DNA of 64,000 nucleotides from CAWBOY01 sp963790585 (GTDB taxonomy: Bacteria > Planctomycetota > Planctomycetia > Gemmatales > Gemmataceae). Made by a program: the position numbers and the translations under genes. Below, piece after piece: positions 37,729-48,471 of the stretch (positions within the stretch are counted from its first letter, which is position 1; each line of letters opens with the position of its first letter). The notes under the pieces are model-generated. The model was not told the origin of the DNA, ran no database searches, and worked only from the letters and a program-made list of their open reading frames with translations. The DNA lies in contig CAWBOY010000002.1 in the NCBI GenBank assembly GCA_963790585.1, positions 930,001 to 994,000 on the forward strand, in the 5' to 3' direction.

Positions 37729-40284
37729 ATGGCTCTCAAAACGGTCCACGAGCTTGTCGAAGCCCTGCAAGGTACATCACTACTCGATGAGACACAGCTT
37801 CAAGAGCTGAATTTACAATTTACCAAGCAGTTTCCCGATGCCATTGAGGCGTCCAAGGAGATGATACGCCGTCGCTGGCTGACGATGTATCAGGCGAAAA
37901 TGGTACTGGTCGGTAAGGTTAAGAACTTGTTTCTTGGGCAGTATATCCTACTCGACCTTCTGGGCGAGGGAGGTATGGGCCAAGTTTACAAGGCACGCCA
38001 TCGCCGTCTCGACCGAATTGACGCGCTCAAAGTCATTCGCCCCATTCATGTGCAATCCGCGGATGCGCTGCGTCGATTTTTGCGTGAGGCACGCGCCGCG
38101 GCTCGACTATCGCATCCGAATATCGTGGCGATTCATGATGCCGACGATGAAAACGGCGCTCACTTTCTCGCGATGGAGTTCGTCCCAGGCGCCGACCTTG
38201 CAAGCATCGTTCGCAAGAACGGTCCGCTACCGTGGGAGACTGCGTGCGAATACCTTAGACAAGCGGCCGTCGGTTTGCAGCATGCGCAGCAGCGCGGCAT
38301 GGTACATCGAGATATCAAGCCAGCAAATCTGCTTTTAACATCTGACAAGTCTCTTGTAAAAATCCTCGACATGGGCTTGGCCCGCCTGCAGGAAATCGAT
38401 GATCGCCAGCAGTCCGTCAACGAATTGACGCAAACAGGCATCGTGATGGGAACGCCCGATTACATGGCACCAGAGCAGGCCATCGATTCGCGAAACGTCG
38501 ATTCTAGGGCCGATATCTACAGCCTGGGCTGTTCATTGTATTTTCTCCTCTCGGGCAAACCGCCGTTTCCGCAAGGCTCGTTGACGCAAAAGCTGATGTG
38601 GCACCAGCAACGCGATCCCGAACCGCTGAGCAAGCACCAAGTCGATATTCCGCACGCCCTTGCGGTGGTGCTGGAGCGGATGATGGCGAAAAAGCCGGAA
38701 AATCGCTATCAGACGGCGGGCGAGGTGGCTCAGGCCCTGGCTTCGTTCGCGCGCTTGCCGGAAGGTGTCGCCACGGACAACGCGGCCGGAAGCCGCAGCG
38801 ATGGCACTTTGCGGATCTCAAAATTGAAAAGCGACACCAGAGTTCCCGCCGGGCACTCGCCGGCCGCAAAGACAAAGGCTGGAGACTTGTCGTTACAGAC
38901 AATTGGCAGTTCCGAAGCGCCGTCTGCCTCCGACGTCGATGATGACACAATCGCCAGAACCTCTCCGTCACCTTACAAGACGCCGAAGCCGGCCGGCCCA
39001 CCCCCTTTGCCACCGCAAAATCTTGATCGCACGGAGAAAGTGTCGATCAGCAAACCGACTATAAAAGCTAGCTCAGCTATAGAACATGAGACGGAAGATG
39101 AGGACGACGACACTGTTGAATCATCCGGTTTTTGGGGCAACACACTGTCATCGATCGTGTCGGTTATGGTCGTTGTTGTGTTGACCTCTGGCGTCGGTTG
39201 GTACATGAACCTGCCCAGCGGCGCGGGTTCAATTCCTGGCAATGCGGGCGGAACCGGTCAAGCGAACACAGGAGCGGAAAGAGTTGGCATTCGCAACGAT
39301 GGCCGCGTCGGACCTGCCAACGATGATCGAGGCAGTACGAATCCTATTGACGACGACCGCGATCAATTTAAGCCTTTGTTCGTTTACAATTATCACGAAA
39401 GGGGCGTCAACGGCGTCGCGTTTTCGAATGACGGAACGCGTGCTGTTTCTTGCGGCTCGGATAATAGGGTCATCGTTTGGCGGCTTGATTCAGACAGTCG
39501 ACAACAAGTGCTCGAAGGATTCCCGGATAATGTTTTCACAGTTGATTGGGCGCCGTTCAAAGAAGTGGTTCTCACAGGCGGAAAATCTGTAACTGGTACG
39601 GAAAATAAATCGGTCAAGCTATACGACGTCACCGAAGGTCAAAATCCCCGCCAGCGGTCGCTTACCCCAGTCAAAATGACGGTAACGAGTGCTGCGTTTT
39701 CGCCCGACGGCAAGCTCGCGGTCCTCGGCGGCGGCGTTCAGAAACGCGCTCTCTTGCAAATCTGGGACGTACAAAGCGAATCGCTTTTGTTCGAGCCCTC
39801 CGGTCATGAGGATATCGTGACCAAAGTAGTTTTCTCGCCGCAAGGAGATGTTGCGGCGTCAAGCAGCCTGGATGGGTCGATAAGAATCTGGGACGTCAAA
39901 AAGGGCACGGAAATTCGCGCGATCAAGGAGCTATCCAGCCCTGCTCGGAGTCTTTCTTTTTCGCTCGACGGCAACACTCTTTATGCCGGCCGCGAAGATA
40001 ATGTCATTCAAATATGGGATTGGAAAAAGGGTAAGGAAGATGGCTTGCTTACCGGCCATTCCAAAGCCGTTCTGGCTCTCGTGCTCGCACCCAACGGCAA
40101 GCAATTGATTTCCGGCAGTGGCGACAAGAGCGTGCGCATCTGGGACCTGTTAAAGAAAAAAGAGCTGCATAAATGGGAAGCTCACGACGACATCGTGACA
40201 GGCGTCGCGATTCAACCGGGTGGCGCGAAGTTATTGACAAGCAGCCGCGATAGTAGCGTCAAGCTGTGGGCGATGCCGAAGTGA
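37729..40284 (+). CDS. Ser/Thr protein kinase with C-terminal WD40 propeller
   Basis: The 851-residue product begins at ATG 37729, with TATAAT at 37676-37681 upstream. A short N-terminal domain (TVHELVEALQGTSLLDETQL) precedes a Hanks kinase: glycine loop LLGEGGMGQVYKA, catalytic Lys in ALKVI, HRDIKPANLLL, and DMGLARL where DFG is usual, then GTPDYMAPEQ. A Pro/Ser-rich linker, one TM helix (TLSSIVSVMVVVVLTSGVGW, about residue 480) and seven WD40-like blades follow, each with xDGxx..SGSxDxxxxIWD. The kinase should be cytoplasmic and the propeller outside. The frame is intact. Likely targets include FHA proteins. Confidence 0.95.
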   Translation: MALKTVHELVEALQGTSLLDETQLQELNLQFTKQFPDAIEASKEMIRRRWLTMYQAKMVLVGKVKNLFLGQYILLDLLGEGGMGQVYKARHRRLDRIDALKVIRPIHVQSADALRRFLREARAAARLSHPNIVAIHDADDENGAHFLAMEFVPGADLASIVRKNGPLPWETACEYLRQAAVGLQHAQQRGMVHRDIKPANLLLTSDKSLVKILDMGLARLQEIDDRQQSVNELTQTGIVMGTPDYMAPEQAIDSRNVDSRADIYSLGCSLYFLLSGKPPFPQGSLTQKLMWHQQRDPEPLSKHQVDIPHALAVVLERMMAKKPENRYQTAGEVAQALASFARLPEGVATDNAAGSRSDGTLRISKLKSDTRVPAGHSPAAKTKAGDLSLQTIGSSEAPSASDVDDDTIARTSPSPYKTPKPAGPPPLPPQNLDRTEKVSISKPTIKASSAIEHETEDEDDDTVESSGFWGNTLSSIVSVMVVVVLTSGVGWYMNLPSGAGSIPGNAGGTGQANTGAERVGIRNDGRVGPANDDRGSTNPIDDDRDQFKPLFVYNYHERGVNGVAFSNDGTRAVSCGSDNRVIVWRLDSDSRQQVLEGFPDNVFTVDWAPFKEVVLTGGKSVTGTENKSVKLYDVTEGQNPRQRSLTPVKMTVTSAAFSPDGKLAVLGGGVQKRALLQIWDVQSESLLFEPSGHEDIVTKVVFSPQGDVAASSSLDGSIRIWDVKKGTEIRAIKELSSPARSLSFSLDGNTLYAGREDNVIQIWDWKKGKEDGLLTGHSKAVLALVLAPNGKQLISGSGDKSVRIWDLLKKKELHKWEAHDDIVTGVAIQPGGAKLLTSSRDSSVKLWAMPK

Positions 40285-40292
40285 AAACAGCC

Positions 40293-41784
40293 ATGTCAAC
40301 GTCCGAAGAATACGATCCCTTCGCCGCGCGCCTGCGCACAAATGCGTGAAGCCTTTTTGGCGCGCCATTTTCTTCTCGGCGGCTGGCCAGGATCGACAGA
40401 TACCTACAAGCGATCCATGTGGGCCGCGGTTCCCGACATTGCGTTGGCGCACGCAGCTTATTCGTTGACGATGCGGCGCGGCCTGCCTGAGCCTGGCGCC
40501 ACGGGTCTCATCATGGCCGGGCATGAAGCGATGCTCGCTCAGTGGTTTCATCAGCCCCTCCTGCGGGCCGACATTGAACTTGCAGGCCTTTGGTATGAGC
40601 GACAATCCACGACCAAGGCTTACCCTCAATCACTCTGGCAGTCTTTGCTCGAATCTCAAGCCGGGCAGGAACTTTACCTGCCGATCGACATTTGGGGATT
40701 CGCGGGCGGCCAGACATTTCTCCCTGGCGTTCCGTGCCTTTCGTTCGAGGGGCCAGGGGGCTTTCTCTCTTATCTCGAACCGGCCATGTGTCGCTACTTT
40801 GCTCCCGTGCTGCAAGCGACCAAAGCTCGCCTCATGAAAGAGGCCACGCCTCGCGATGCCGAGTTCGGACTGCGTTCAGCGCCAAATGAAATCGCCCATA
40901 TCGTCATGCTCTTGGCACGCTATGTTGGTGGCCGCGGACGTCTCACGTCAAGCGACACAGCGGAGTTTTTATATCCGGAAGTCTTTCAATCGATCGGCAC
41001 TATCGGTCATGAGATGATGTGCGCGGCCCAGCGGCTCGACCGTCCTTTGGGCGAGGCCGAGTATGAGATGATGGACCGATACGTCACTGCCATGAACACG
41101 GCGTCGCTGCTGTGCGACCTTGTCGACGCGGAGACCGTGGGCTTGGAAAACGCCCTGCGCGTAATGAAGGCACACCCGGACAAGACCGGCGTCGGCATCC
41201 GCGTCGACTCCGGCGACATTGCCGGTCAATGCGTCTTATATTTCGAGCAAATGCGCCGCGAGGGCTTGGGGATTCGCAGAATCGTTTTCGAGGACGAGGT
41301 GACGCCGCAAGTCGTCCAAGAGGTTTACAACCACTTCCGCAAGGTGACAGGCCGCGAACCGGACATGCTCTTTCCTGGCGCCGGCGGCTATTGGTGGCGT
41401 TTGATTCACCGTGATACGGTCGCCGCCGCCTTCAAACGCACCGCGACGGGAGACCATCCGAACGTCAAATTCTCGAACACGCCCGGAAAGGGATCTCTCG
41501 GAGGCTATCTCCGTGTGGTCGGGCAGGACGATCTCCTTGTCGTGTCCGACGCCTCTGAAGCGATTTCAGGAGAGCAGCTGTTCGTCCCGTTGGTGCGCGC
41601 CGGGAAGATAGTTTACGGTGAGTCGTTTGAACAACAGGCTGAGCGCGCCGATCGCACCTGGGGGCACTATCGTGGAGTTAAACTATCGGATAAAGTGCGA
41701 TACTATCAGGAGATTTATCAATCCAAGCGCGCCAGCGAGGTCGTTGCCGCCCGGGCAAGATTAGCACACCAGCCCGGAGCCTGA
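40293..41784 (+). CDS. Nicotinate/nicotinamide phosphoribosyltransferase-like enzyme
   Basis: From an ATG at 40342 the protein has 480 residues. The type II phosphoribosyltransferase elements are GVGIRVDSGDIAGQ, LFPGAGGYWWRLIHRDTVAAAFK and FSNTPGKGSLGGYLRVV. It makes NMN or NaMN from PRPP for NAD salvage. ATG 40293 in another frame gives MSTSEEYDPFAARLRT, which would join MREAFLARHFLLGG after a one-base shift at about 40338, so I extend the gene to there. The substrate cannot be decided: sequence blocks resemble both the nicotinate and the nicotinamide branch. It is intact after the start region and follows the kinase by eight bases. Confidence 0.85.
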
Positions 41785-41879
41785 GCGACGGGTTCGCAGA
41801 CTTGACCCCGCGCTTGCCGTTGGGGCTGGTGTGCCTATTCAGCACGCATACACCTAATTCATCAAACCGGATCGCCGAC

Positions 41880-44800
41880 ATGAGCACGACTACCGACGGG
41901 CTGACCGTTGAAGAGCTACAACGCTTGCTCCGGCAAACCGATCCGGCGGCGCTGCTCGTTCCGCCGAGAATTCTGCGGAGGGTCATCAAACTCGATCGCG
42001 GATTGTCTGGTTTGGGGCTGCAGGTACCGCACCACAAAAGTTATGTCGTCACCGTAGGCGAATTGCTGCGAGTCGTCGATCGCTTCGAGTTGGGAGTCAA
42101 TGCCGAGAATCCGCTACTGGATTATGTAATCCTGCTGCCGAAACCGGATCTGGCTTTTTTGCGCGAGAATTCCCGCGCGGCCATTTTGACCCGCTATTGG
42201 CGTCTCCTGTTTCATGCTCGCGTCCACCGGCGCTCGCTCAGCGAAGTAAGGAAGGGGCCTTAGGAAATGAAGTCATTCAACATAGACTGGATTGCCTTGG
42301 TAGCATCGAATTCGAAGAGATTACCTCGGTCTTACGGCAGGAGAATTTTTTGCTGCCACCGGCCGATACGCGGGGGATCTACGAGGAGTTTGTCTGTCTA
42401 TATTTGGAACTAAAACATTTCGCTCCTCATTTACGTGCACGGTACTTTCCATCGATCGCGAATTTCGCAACCGTCGATGCACTGATAGCGCAAGACGTCG
42501 ATGGAAGCGTGCTTCTTGGCGAGACCAAGCTACTCGGAGTGCAGGCCCTGGGATCGTTTGACGATCAAGACCAAGATTACGCGGCTTACCTAGAAAGGAC
42601 CGAGGCAAAGCAACCGAATCCAGAGGCGTATGATGCCTTACTTTGCAGGGCTGACGGCGCGATAGGACGGGGCAACGCCGTCCGCGCTGCACTGCTACGG
42701 CAGCGGGCGTTCGAGGTCGCGCCGAAAGGATGCCGAGGCGCGGCTCGTGATGCGACTTCAGCGGCATTGCATCGGCTTACCGATCGGCTAGTGCGGCTGG
42801 TTCCGGACTTCGAGGAGCAACGCTCAGATTGGATCAAGGGCTTGCGCGGGCTCCTCCCCTGCAGCGGGCGCGGCATCTGGCCCGTCGAAGCTCGCCTGCT
42901 GTTTGACTTGCAAAATGCCTGTATCGATCACGAGAAAGAGACGTATTCCGTCGATCTTATTGAATGGGCGGGCAGCCTAGGCCGGGTGCCGCTCAAGCGT
43001 TCCCTGCCAAATCTGAAATTTGTGTTGCCTATCAAACATTTGCGCATGGCCGAGGAACGGCTCGTTTCGGCGCGGTTAACGCACAAAGCGCGGCACGCTT
43101 TAACACCTCTCATTCGTTCAACACTCGCAAAACTGGAGCGCGAAGCCCGCGATCACCTGCGACCGTTGTTACTGCACGCGCTAGAAGAAGCCAACCTCAA
43201 GCCAAGGAATCAGACCGAGAAGCTGGCACGTGAACGTATCGTTGAAGAGCTCGTCGATCTCGCTATCAACCGCGGCTTCCTCAATATGAGCGATCTGCGT
43301 GACGCCATCGCTCGTGGCGCGCTCAAACTTCCGGATCTTTCGGGGCCGATTCAATTCCTTTCGGGCGATCAACTGCTGGTAGCCAACCGCCGCTGTGCGG
43401 TTTACCTCGACGGCATCTATCATCGCGCGGAAGTCTATTTGCGTGGCCTCCAAAGTCTTAGTTCCCTCGCCTTTGGCACGATCGCGGGCCGATTGCTCAC
43501 TCTTTATTTGATTCTGCCTCTTTTGGGCGCTTTCATCCTTTTGAAAGGCGCCGAAGAGGTATACGAGGTGCCTGTCAGGCTCGCCAAATGGGTTACGCCT
43601 CCGGAAGAAAAGTCGGCCCTTGATAATTTCGACCAGGAAGAAGGCCACTCGCTTTCCGAAATTGAGCCCAAGCAACATGGGGCATCCTTCGTCAACAGTT
43701 ATTCGTTTTCGATCACTGCCGCCTTCATGCTCAGTTTGCTGCATTCGGCACGCTTTCGGCGGGTTGTATTATGGTTATTGCATTGGTTTTGGCTTGGACT
43801 GCGCACACTCTTTTATGATGTGCCGTCCATCCTATTCGGCATGACGGGTGTGCGCTGGATACTTCAGAGTCGGACATGGCTATTGTTTTATCTTTTTGTT
43901 CTCAAGCCGCTATGCCTGGCCGCCTCCTTGGCTCTACTCTGTTTCCTGATGAGATCGGGCCGAACCAAGGCCGTCATTGTTGGCGCGGTGGCCTTCCCGT
44001 GTGCCATCGTGCTGCTTAACTCGCGAGTGGGTTTCTACCTTGAGGAGACGAGCGCAGACGGGCTTGTGCGCAGCTGGGAATTGCTGCGTGATGATCTTTT
44101 ACCGGGAGTCTTGCGCTCGATTGTTTCGCTCTTTCAGTGGCTCGGCGATTGGCTGCAGCGCTGGCTCAATAACGTCGATGAATGGCTGCGATTTCGAAGC
44201 GGCGACAATGCGATTTGGGTGCCGGTCAAGGCTGTTTTGGGCGTCTTTTGGTTTGTCATCGCCTATGTCGTTCGTTTCGTTTGGACGGTTCTCTTCGAGC
44301 CGCAGATCAATCCGATCAAGCATTTTCCCGTGGTCACGGTGTCGCATAAGGTAATGCTTCTCGCCCTGCCACCCACGTCGCAAGCCCTCACACAGTATTT
44401 GCTTCAAAGAAAAATTGCCTTCATGGAACAGGCCGGCGAACCGGTCACGGAAATGATGCGACAGTTATGGGAGAGCGAGCTTTCGCACTGGTCCCTAGGC
44501 GCGACCTTTACTGTCTTCGCTTGCATCCCGGGCATGTTCGGGTTTATGACTTGGGAATTGATGTCGAACTGGCGTCTCTACGCGTCGAATCGTCCGAAGG
44601 GACTGCAGCCCGAAGTCGTCGGCAGTCACGGCGAAACAGTACTTCGTCTGCTCCGCCCCGGATTTCACTCTGGTACACTGCCACGTTTATTCGCGCGACT
44701 GCGGCGGACGGAACGTGAAGGCGAACGAAAAAATTTCCGACGCCAACGGGCTGCACTTCACCATGTCCAGCATGAAATCCGCCACTTCGTCGAGCGCACT

Positions 44801-45388
44801 TTGATAGCCGTGTTGGACGATAGCAAGAGTTGGGGCGAGTCGGTTCCGGAAGTGGGGTCGATCGATCTGGGCATCAATCGCATACGCATCGAGTTGACAT
44901 GGGCGACGATGGGAGCAAGCGTCCGCCTTGAATTGGAACAACACGACGGTTGGCTGGTTGCTGGCTTCGCACCTGATGCAGCGGCAAGCTGGCTCCAGCA
45001 CCTTTCGGAGTGTCAGGCCATGGTGCTTACTGATGCTTTGGCCGGATTTTATAAGCTTTCCGGCGTCGATTTCGTACGAGAGCAAATCCATTGCCTAATA
45101 ACCGCGGACATGCGCTGGAAGGTTACGCAAACCGCCTTGATTGCGCGAACTTCAGATGGTGTAGAGGGTCGCTACGATTTGACTTCTGATGGGGAGCCTA
45201 TCCCTCTTCTTACTTCTATCGGCCGGGGCCCGACGACTCTTCCGTGTCTCGAAGCGCGGCAATTATTCTTAAGCAGGTGCGAGATCAATTGGGACGACTG
45301 GATTCGGACCTGGCAACGCGATCACGAGAATATGGGGCATCCAACCGCGTTGTTAGCCGGTTTTCGCTTGTTGCCGACGTTGCCCTAG
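41880..45388 (+). CDS. Very large integral membrane protein of unknown function, frameshifted
   Basis: The reconstructed product has about 1,170 residues. An N-terminal soluble region (from MSTTTDGLTVEELQRLLRQ) contains LENSRAAILTRYWRLLF-like and, after a shift near 42240, RLGNEVIQHRLDCLGSIEFEEITSVL and YEEFVCLYLELKHFAPHLRARYFP. Hydrophobic helices cluster at 43468-43545, 43705-43818, 43875-44020, 44225-44297 and 44503-44563. A soluble C-terminal domain follows. I see no catalytic motif or named family. Its stop TAG lies in the first CTAG of a palindromic repeat array, and the opposite-strand neighbour stops at the other end. Confidence 0.75.
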
Positions 45389-45517
45389 TGCGCCGTTCAG
45401 ACTAAATTTACGGGTGGCACAGAGATTCCTGTCTGTGCGGGAACCGACGAATGTGCCGTTTGCTGCACAGACGGGAATGTCTGTGCCACCCGTAAATTTA
45501 GTCTGGAGGGGCCCTAG
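45385..45517. mobile_element. CTAG-bounded palindromic element, family A, copy 2
   Basis: Compared with 15617-15750 it is inverted, and the terminal repeats are CTAGTGCGCC-TCAGACTAAATTTACGGGT-like with some change at the right end (CTGGAGGGGCCCTAG). The core GTCTGTGCGGGAACCGACGAATGTGCC is shared. The left CTAG holds the stop codon of the giant membrane gene, and the right CTAG is shared with the next element. Confidence 0.75.
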
Positions 45518-45623
45518 TGCTCTGTCAACGCTTGATTTTGGGGTTGGTAACGAAAAATATGGCGAGAATTCCCAGTGAGGGACGGCACAGCGACCCCAAA
45601 ATCAAGCGTTGACAGAGCACTAG
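45514..45623. mobile_element. CTAG-bounded palindromic element, family B, copy 1
   Basis: This 110-bp element starts CTAGTGCTCTGTCAACGC and ends GCGTTGACAGAGCACTAG; the terminal repeats are 31 bp long (to TTTTGGGGT). The interior reads TTGGTAACGAAAAATATGGCG and codes for nothing. Its CTAG ends are shared with the elements on both sides. Confidence 0.78.
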
Positions 45624-45729
45624 GGCTCTGTCAACGCTTGATTTTGGGGTTGGTAACGAAAAATATGGCGAAAATTCCCAGTGAGGGACGGCACAGCGAC
45701 CCCAATTCTTAGCGTTGACAGAGCACTAG
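45620..45729. mobile_element. CTAG-bounded palindromic element, family B, copy 2 (tandem)
   Basis: A second 110-bp copy of the previous element, in direct tandem, differs only at a few bases (for example GGCGAAAATT for GGCGAGAATT, and the right arm CAATTCTTAGCG). The right CTAG at 45726-45729 supplies the TAG stop codon of the minus-strand gene that follows. Confidence 0.78.
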
Positions 45730-46611
45730 GGCCGGTCATCCTCGATCTTCAAGCTATCGAGGATCTTCCGCATCTCCCGTTCCGCGTCGCGAAACGTTGC
45801 TTTCGGGGCGAAGGCTCGCAGCATGATGAGCTTACTTTTTTCCGGTTTTCGACTGAGACGTAGGATGAGGACCCACGGCTGACCAGAACAGCGTAAGTTG
45901 AGGGTTTTTTCAATGCTCAACAGGTTTTCTTGACTCTTTATTTTCTCCGTCGTATCGGCTTCGTTGATTTTGAAAGGAAAATCCTGCACGTAGCTTTCCA
46001 TGCGCTGTTCGAGCGGATGATCGACGCCCGGCTCCTTGGAGTCGATGTCAACAAATGCGAAGCGCACCGTCTGCATGAGAAGCATCCGCGTGTCTTTTCC
46101 TTGGAGCGTGTCGACGATTGTCTGGCCGAGTTTGGCATTTTTTACGATGCCCCAATCCGCCGACGGCAGCGTGAGCGTGAAGTCGTCGCCCCGGACCTCC
46201 AAGGCTGTCGAGCGATCGACCTTGCCGTTCCACATGCTGGAGCGGAAATAACGGCCTAGTCCCAGCGCGTCCGGCGTATGCAAGATTAGAAGGGTGATTA
46301 CGGTAAACGCTATGCCAGCGCCGATACCAAACGCGGCGAGCGCGACGCCTTGTACTTTGTCCGGGTTTTTGCGGATCGATAGCAGTCCCAAAATACCGAC
46401 GACGATTCCGGCGATGGTGCCAACAACGGTGAATGCGCCGATCAAAACTAGAAGTGCGCTTGCGAGCGCAAGCGCGCTATGTGGCAGCGTGACAATCTTG
46501 GGCGTCGGCACGGTCAACGCCTGCGCAATCCGGACACTGGATCGTACGCCCGGCCATTGTCTCCTCGACTTCGAGACAGGATCCACAGACACAGGTCAGG
46601 GCCAGCGTCAT
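45726..46611 (-). CDS. Zinc-ribbon plus DUF4190-like membrane protein, frameshifted near start
   Basis: The long frame starts within its TM region, but ATG 46611 in another frame gives MTLALTCVCGSCLEVEETMAG and IQCPDC, two Cys pairs typical of a short zinc ribbon. A one-base shift near 46515 joins this to QALTVPTPKIVTLPHS. Next come two TM helices (ALALASALLVLIGAFTVVGTIAG and VALAAFGIGAGIAFTVITLLI) in the DUF4190 manner, then a soluble domain (FTLTLPSADWGIVKN ... EREMRKILDSLKI) of about 170 residues. The total is about 295. The C-terminal stop lies in the CTAG of element B2. The function is unknown. Confidence 0.75.
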
Positions 46612-46780
46612 CCCAAGCGTCCTCGCATAACATACATCTTCCGACTCTATGCCGAAGAGATTCTATACGTTGGCGGCCGGGTCAGGTGGATCATTTCAAT
46701 CTAATCCAGTTGGACGCCGCCCGGCAATCCTTTACAATCTCCGTAATTAAACGACATGCGACGCGACTTAATTTCGATGG

Positions 46781-48118
46781 ATGACTACGACGATGTTGGC
46801 GAGCGTTTCGATCTTTCTTGAGATCAACCTGCCCAACGCCGCTACTTGGTTCTACTTTTCCATTTTGTTGGGCGTTGCGCTCTTCTTCAAGTTTTCCCGA
46901 CTGTTTAGCGTTCGCAATTGGGATATACTGACTCTTTATCTCATCGTGCCAGGGCTCTTCCTGGTTCAGGAAGGCGGGCAATCGGACCGTTGGGGTTACA
47001 TTTGGCTACTGTCCGTTAGCGGTTACTTCTGGGTCCGTTGTCTCTTCGATCTGACCCTCGAGCGTCGACCGGCACTTGCTCCCAATCTTAACCTAGCGGG
47101 CTTGCTTTGGTTCGCTGTGGCTCTTTATGTTAGCCTGATTACCGTAGCTGTTTGGCAACCGCCGTTCCCGCGCCGAGCTGGCGAGCCACAGGGAGCCATC
47201 GGTGGCATCACCAAACCGATCACCGACAAGGTCGAGAATATGGTGGCAGGCAAGGTTCCCAATGGGGACCTCAGCCCCGCTGTCGAGCGGGCCCTGATTC
47301 TTGCTTGTCACCTGACGATAGTTGTTGGAATGACCCTAGTCGGTTGGCGCTTGTTCGACGACCTTCACGGTGGCGTCGCCGCAGCCACGTTTTATTTACT
47401 CTTACCTTATACTCATATTCTATTGCCCTGGAATCGCCTTGATGTCGGCCGTTGGGACCATGCGTGGCCTATGGCTTGTATGGTTTGGATGCTCTTAACC
47501 TATCGGCTGCCGATCCTGTGCGGCAGCTTTTTCGGGATCGCGGCGGGAAGCGTTTTTTTCCCAGCCCTTGCCTTTCCGATTTGGTTTAGCTTTTTTTGGG
47601 GCCGCGGCGCCGGCCGCTTTACTGTCGCGTTCGTTTTCGCCACCGGAGCGACGCTGGGCATACTTAGCCTCATTTTATGGGCCAGCGGTGGTGTTCCCTT
47701 GAGTTTGCATTCCGTTTGGTCCCCCAATAATTGGCTGCCTTGGCTGCCGCCATCCGCCGAAGCTCGCGGTATATGGGTTGGCGAACCATGGCCTTACCGC
47801 CTTCCAGTCTCTCTCGTTTACCTGGTCTTCGTCATTGCCACATTTTTTTGGCCTGCTCCAAAAAACTTGGCCCATGTCATGGCGTTGACCGTTGCCGTGA
47901 TGCTTGGCATCCAATTCTGGTTCGGCGATCAGGGCGGAGTTTACGTCTTTTGGTATCTCCCCTATCTTCTGCTCCTCGTGTTCCGTCCCAACTTGAGTGA
48001 CCGTCGACCTCCGCCCCTTGCGGACGATTGGATCGCCCGTTCGACTCGGGCCGTGGGCCGCTGGCTGTTCGGGCTGGTTCAGCAAACTGAGCAGGTAGTA
48101 ACAACTGCACGTACTTAG
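46781..48118 (+). CDS. Multi-pass membrane protein of unknown function
   Basis: The 445-residue product has about ten hydrophobic helices, starting WFYFSILLGVALFFKF and ending VFWYLPYLLLLVFRP. The pattern of long hydrophobic helices with short loops, an N-terminal DILTLYLIVPGLFLVQEGG and charged YTHILLPWNRLDVGRWDHAWP loops resembles lipid-linked-sugar glycosyltransferase-type or mannosyltransferase-like proteins, but I see no signature that proves it. There is no signal peptide. An ATG two codons upstream is equally possible. It is intact. Confidence 0.7.
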   Translation: MTTTMLASVSIFLEINLPNAATWFYFSILLGVALFFKFSRLFSVRNWDILTLYLIVPGLFLVQEGGQSDRWGYIWLLSVSGYFWVRCLFDLTLERRPALAPNLNLAGLLWFAVALYVSLITVAVWQPPFPRRAGEPQGAIGGITKPITDKVENMVAGKVPNGDLSPAVERALILACHLTIVVGMTLVGWRLFDDLHGGVAAATFYLLLPYTHILLPWNRLDVGRWDHAWPMACMVWMLLTYRLPILCGSFFGIAAGSVFFPALAFPIWFSFFWGRGAGRFTVAFVFATGATLGILSLILWASGGVPLSLHSVWSPNNWLPWLPPSAEARGIWVGEPWPYRLPVSLVYLVFVIATFFWPAPKNLAHVMALTVAVMLGIQFWFGDQGGVYVFWYLPYLLLLVFRPNLSDRRPPPLADDWIARSTRAVGRWLFGLVQQTEQVVTTART

Positions 48119-48471
48119 GCCCTTCAAGAGCCGGAAGCGAAAGAAACCGGAGCCGGTCAAAATCGATTTGATTCTCTTCGGTCGCTGACGCTTCTAGTTC
48201 AAGAAGACACCTTCGAAGGAAGGACCGTCGCGCCAAAAACGTGTCTGCGTTGGCGCGACGGCCCAGAAATCTAACACGTTATTCTGTTTAAGGTTACAAT
48301 AACGGTCAGACCGTCGCGCCAAAAATCACGCGGGTACCCCTCCCCATTGAGATGCAAAAAATCCCCTGACTCTTGAAGACGGATATTCGAGTCTCTCTTT
48401 TCCTAGATCGCCCCGCCCGGTATGATCGGCCGCCGCGAGAGGATCTCATCAGGACACGGAGGCCGCGTTTC
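48119..48471. other. Intergenic region with hairpin repeats
   Basis: It holds a decayed AAGAGCCGG-type inverted repeat (about 48124-48203) and the GACCGTCGCGCCAA pair described separately. No gene is seen. Confidence 0.5.
48225..48340. repeat. GACCGTCGCGCCAA repeat unit, copy 1
   Basis: A hairpin has arms CCGTCGCGCCAA at 48225-48236 and TTGGCGCGACGG at 48250-48261. It is followed about 50 bases on by a second half, GACCGTCGCGCCAA at 48309-48322, running into CGGGTACCCC. The same order recurs at 56546-56664. Confidence 0.7.

Noticed and set aside
45514..45729. CRISPR-like array from the tandem 110-bp units
   Set aside because: There are only two units, they are nearly identical throughout and are palindromic, with no spacer; they are tandem elements.
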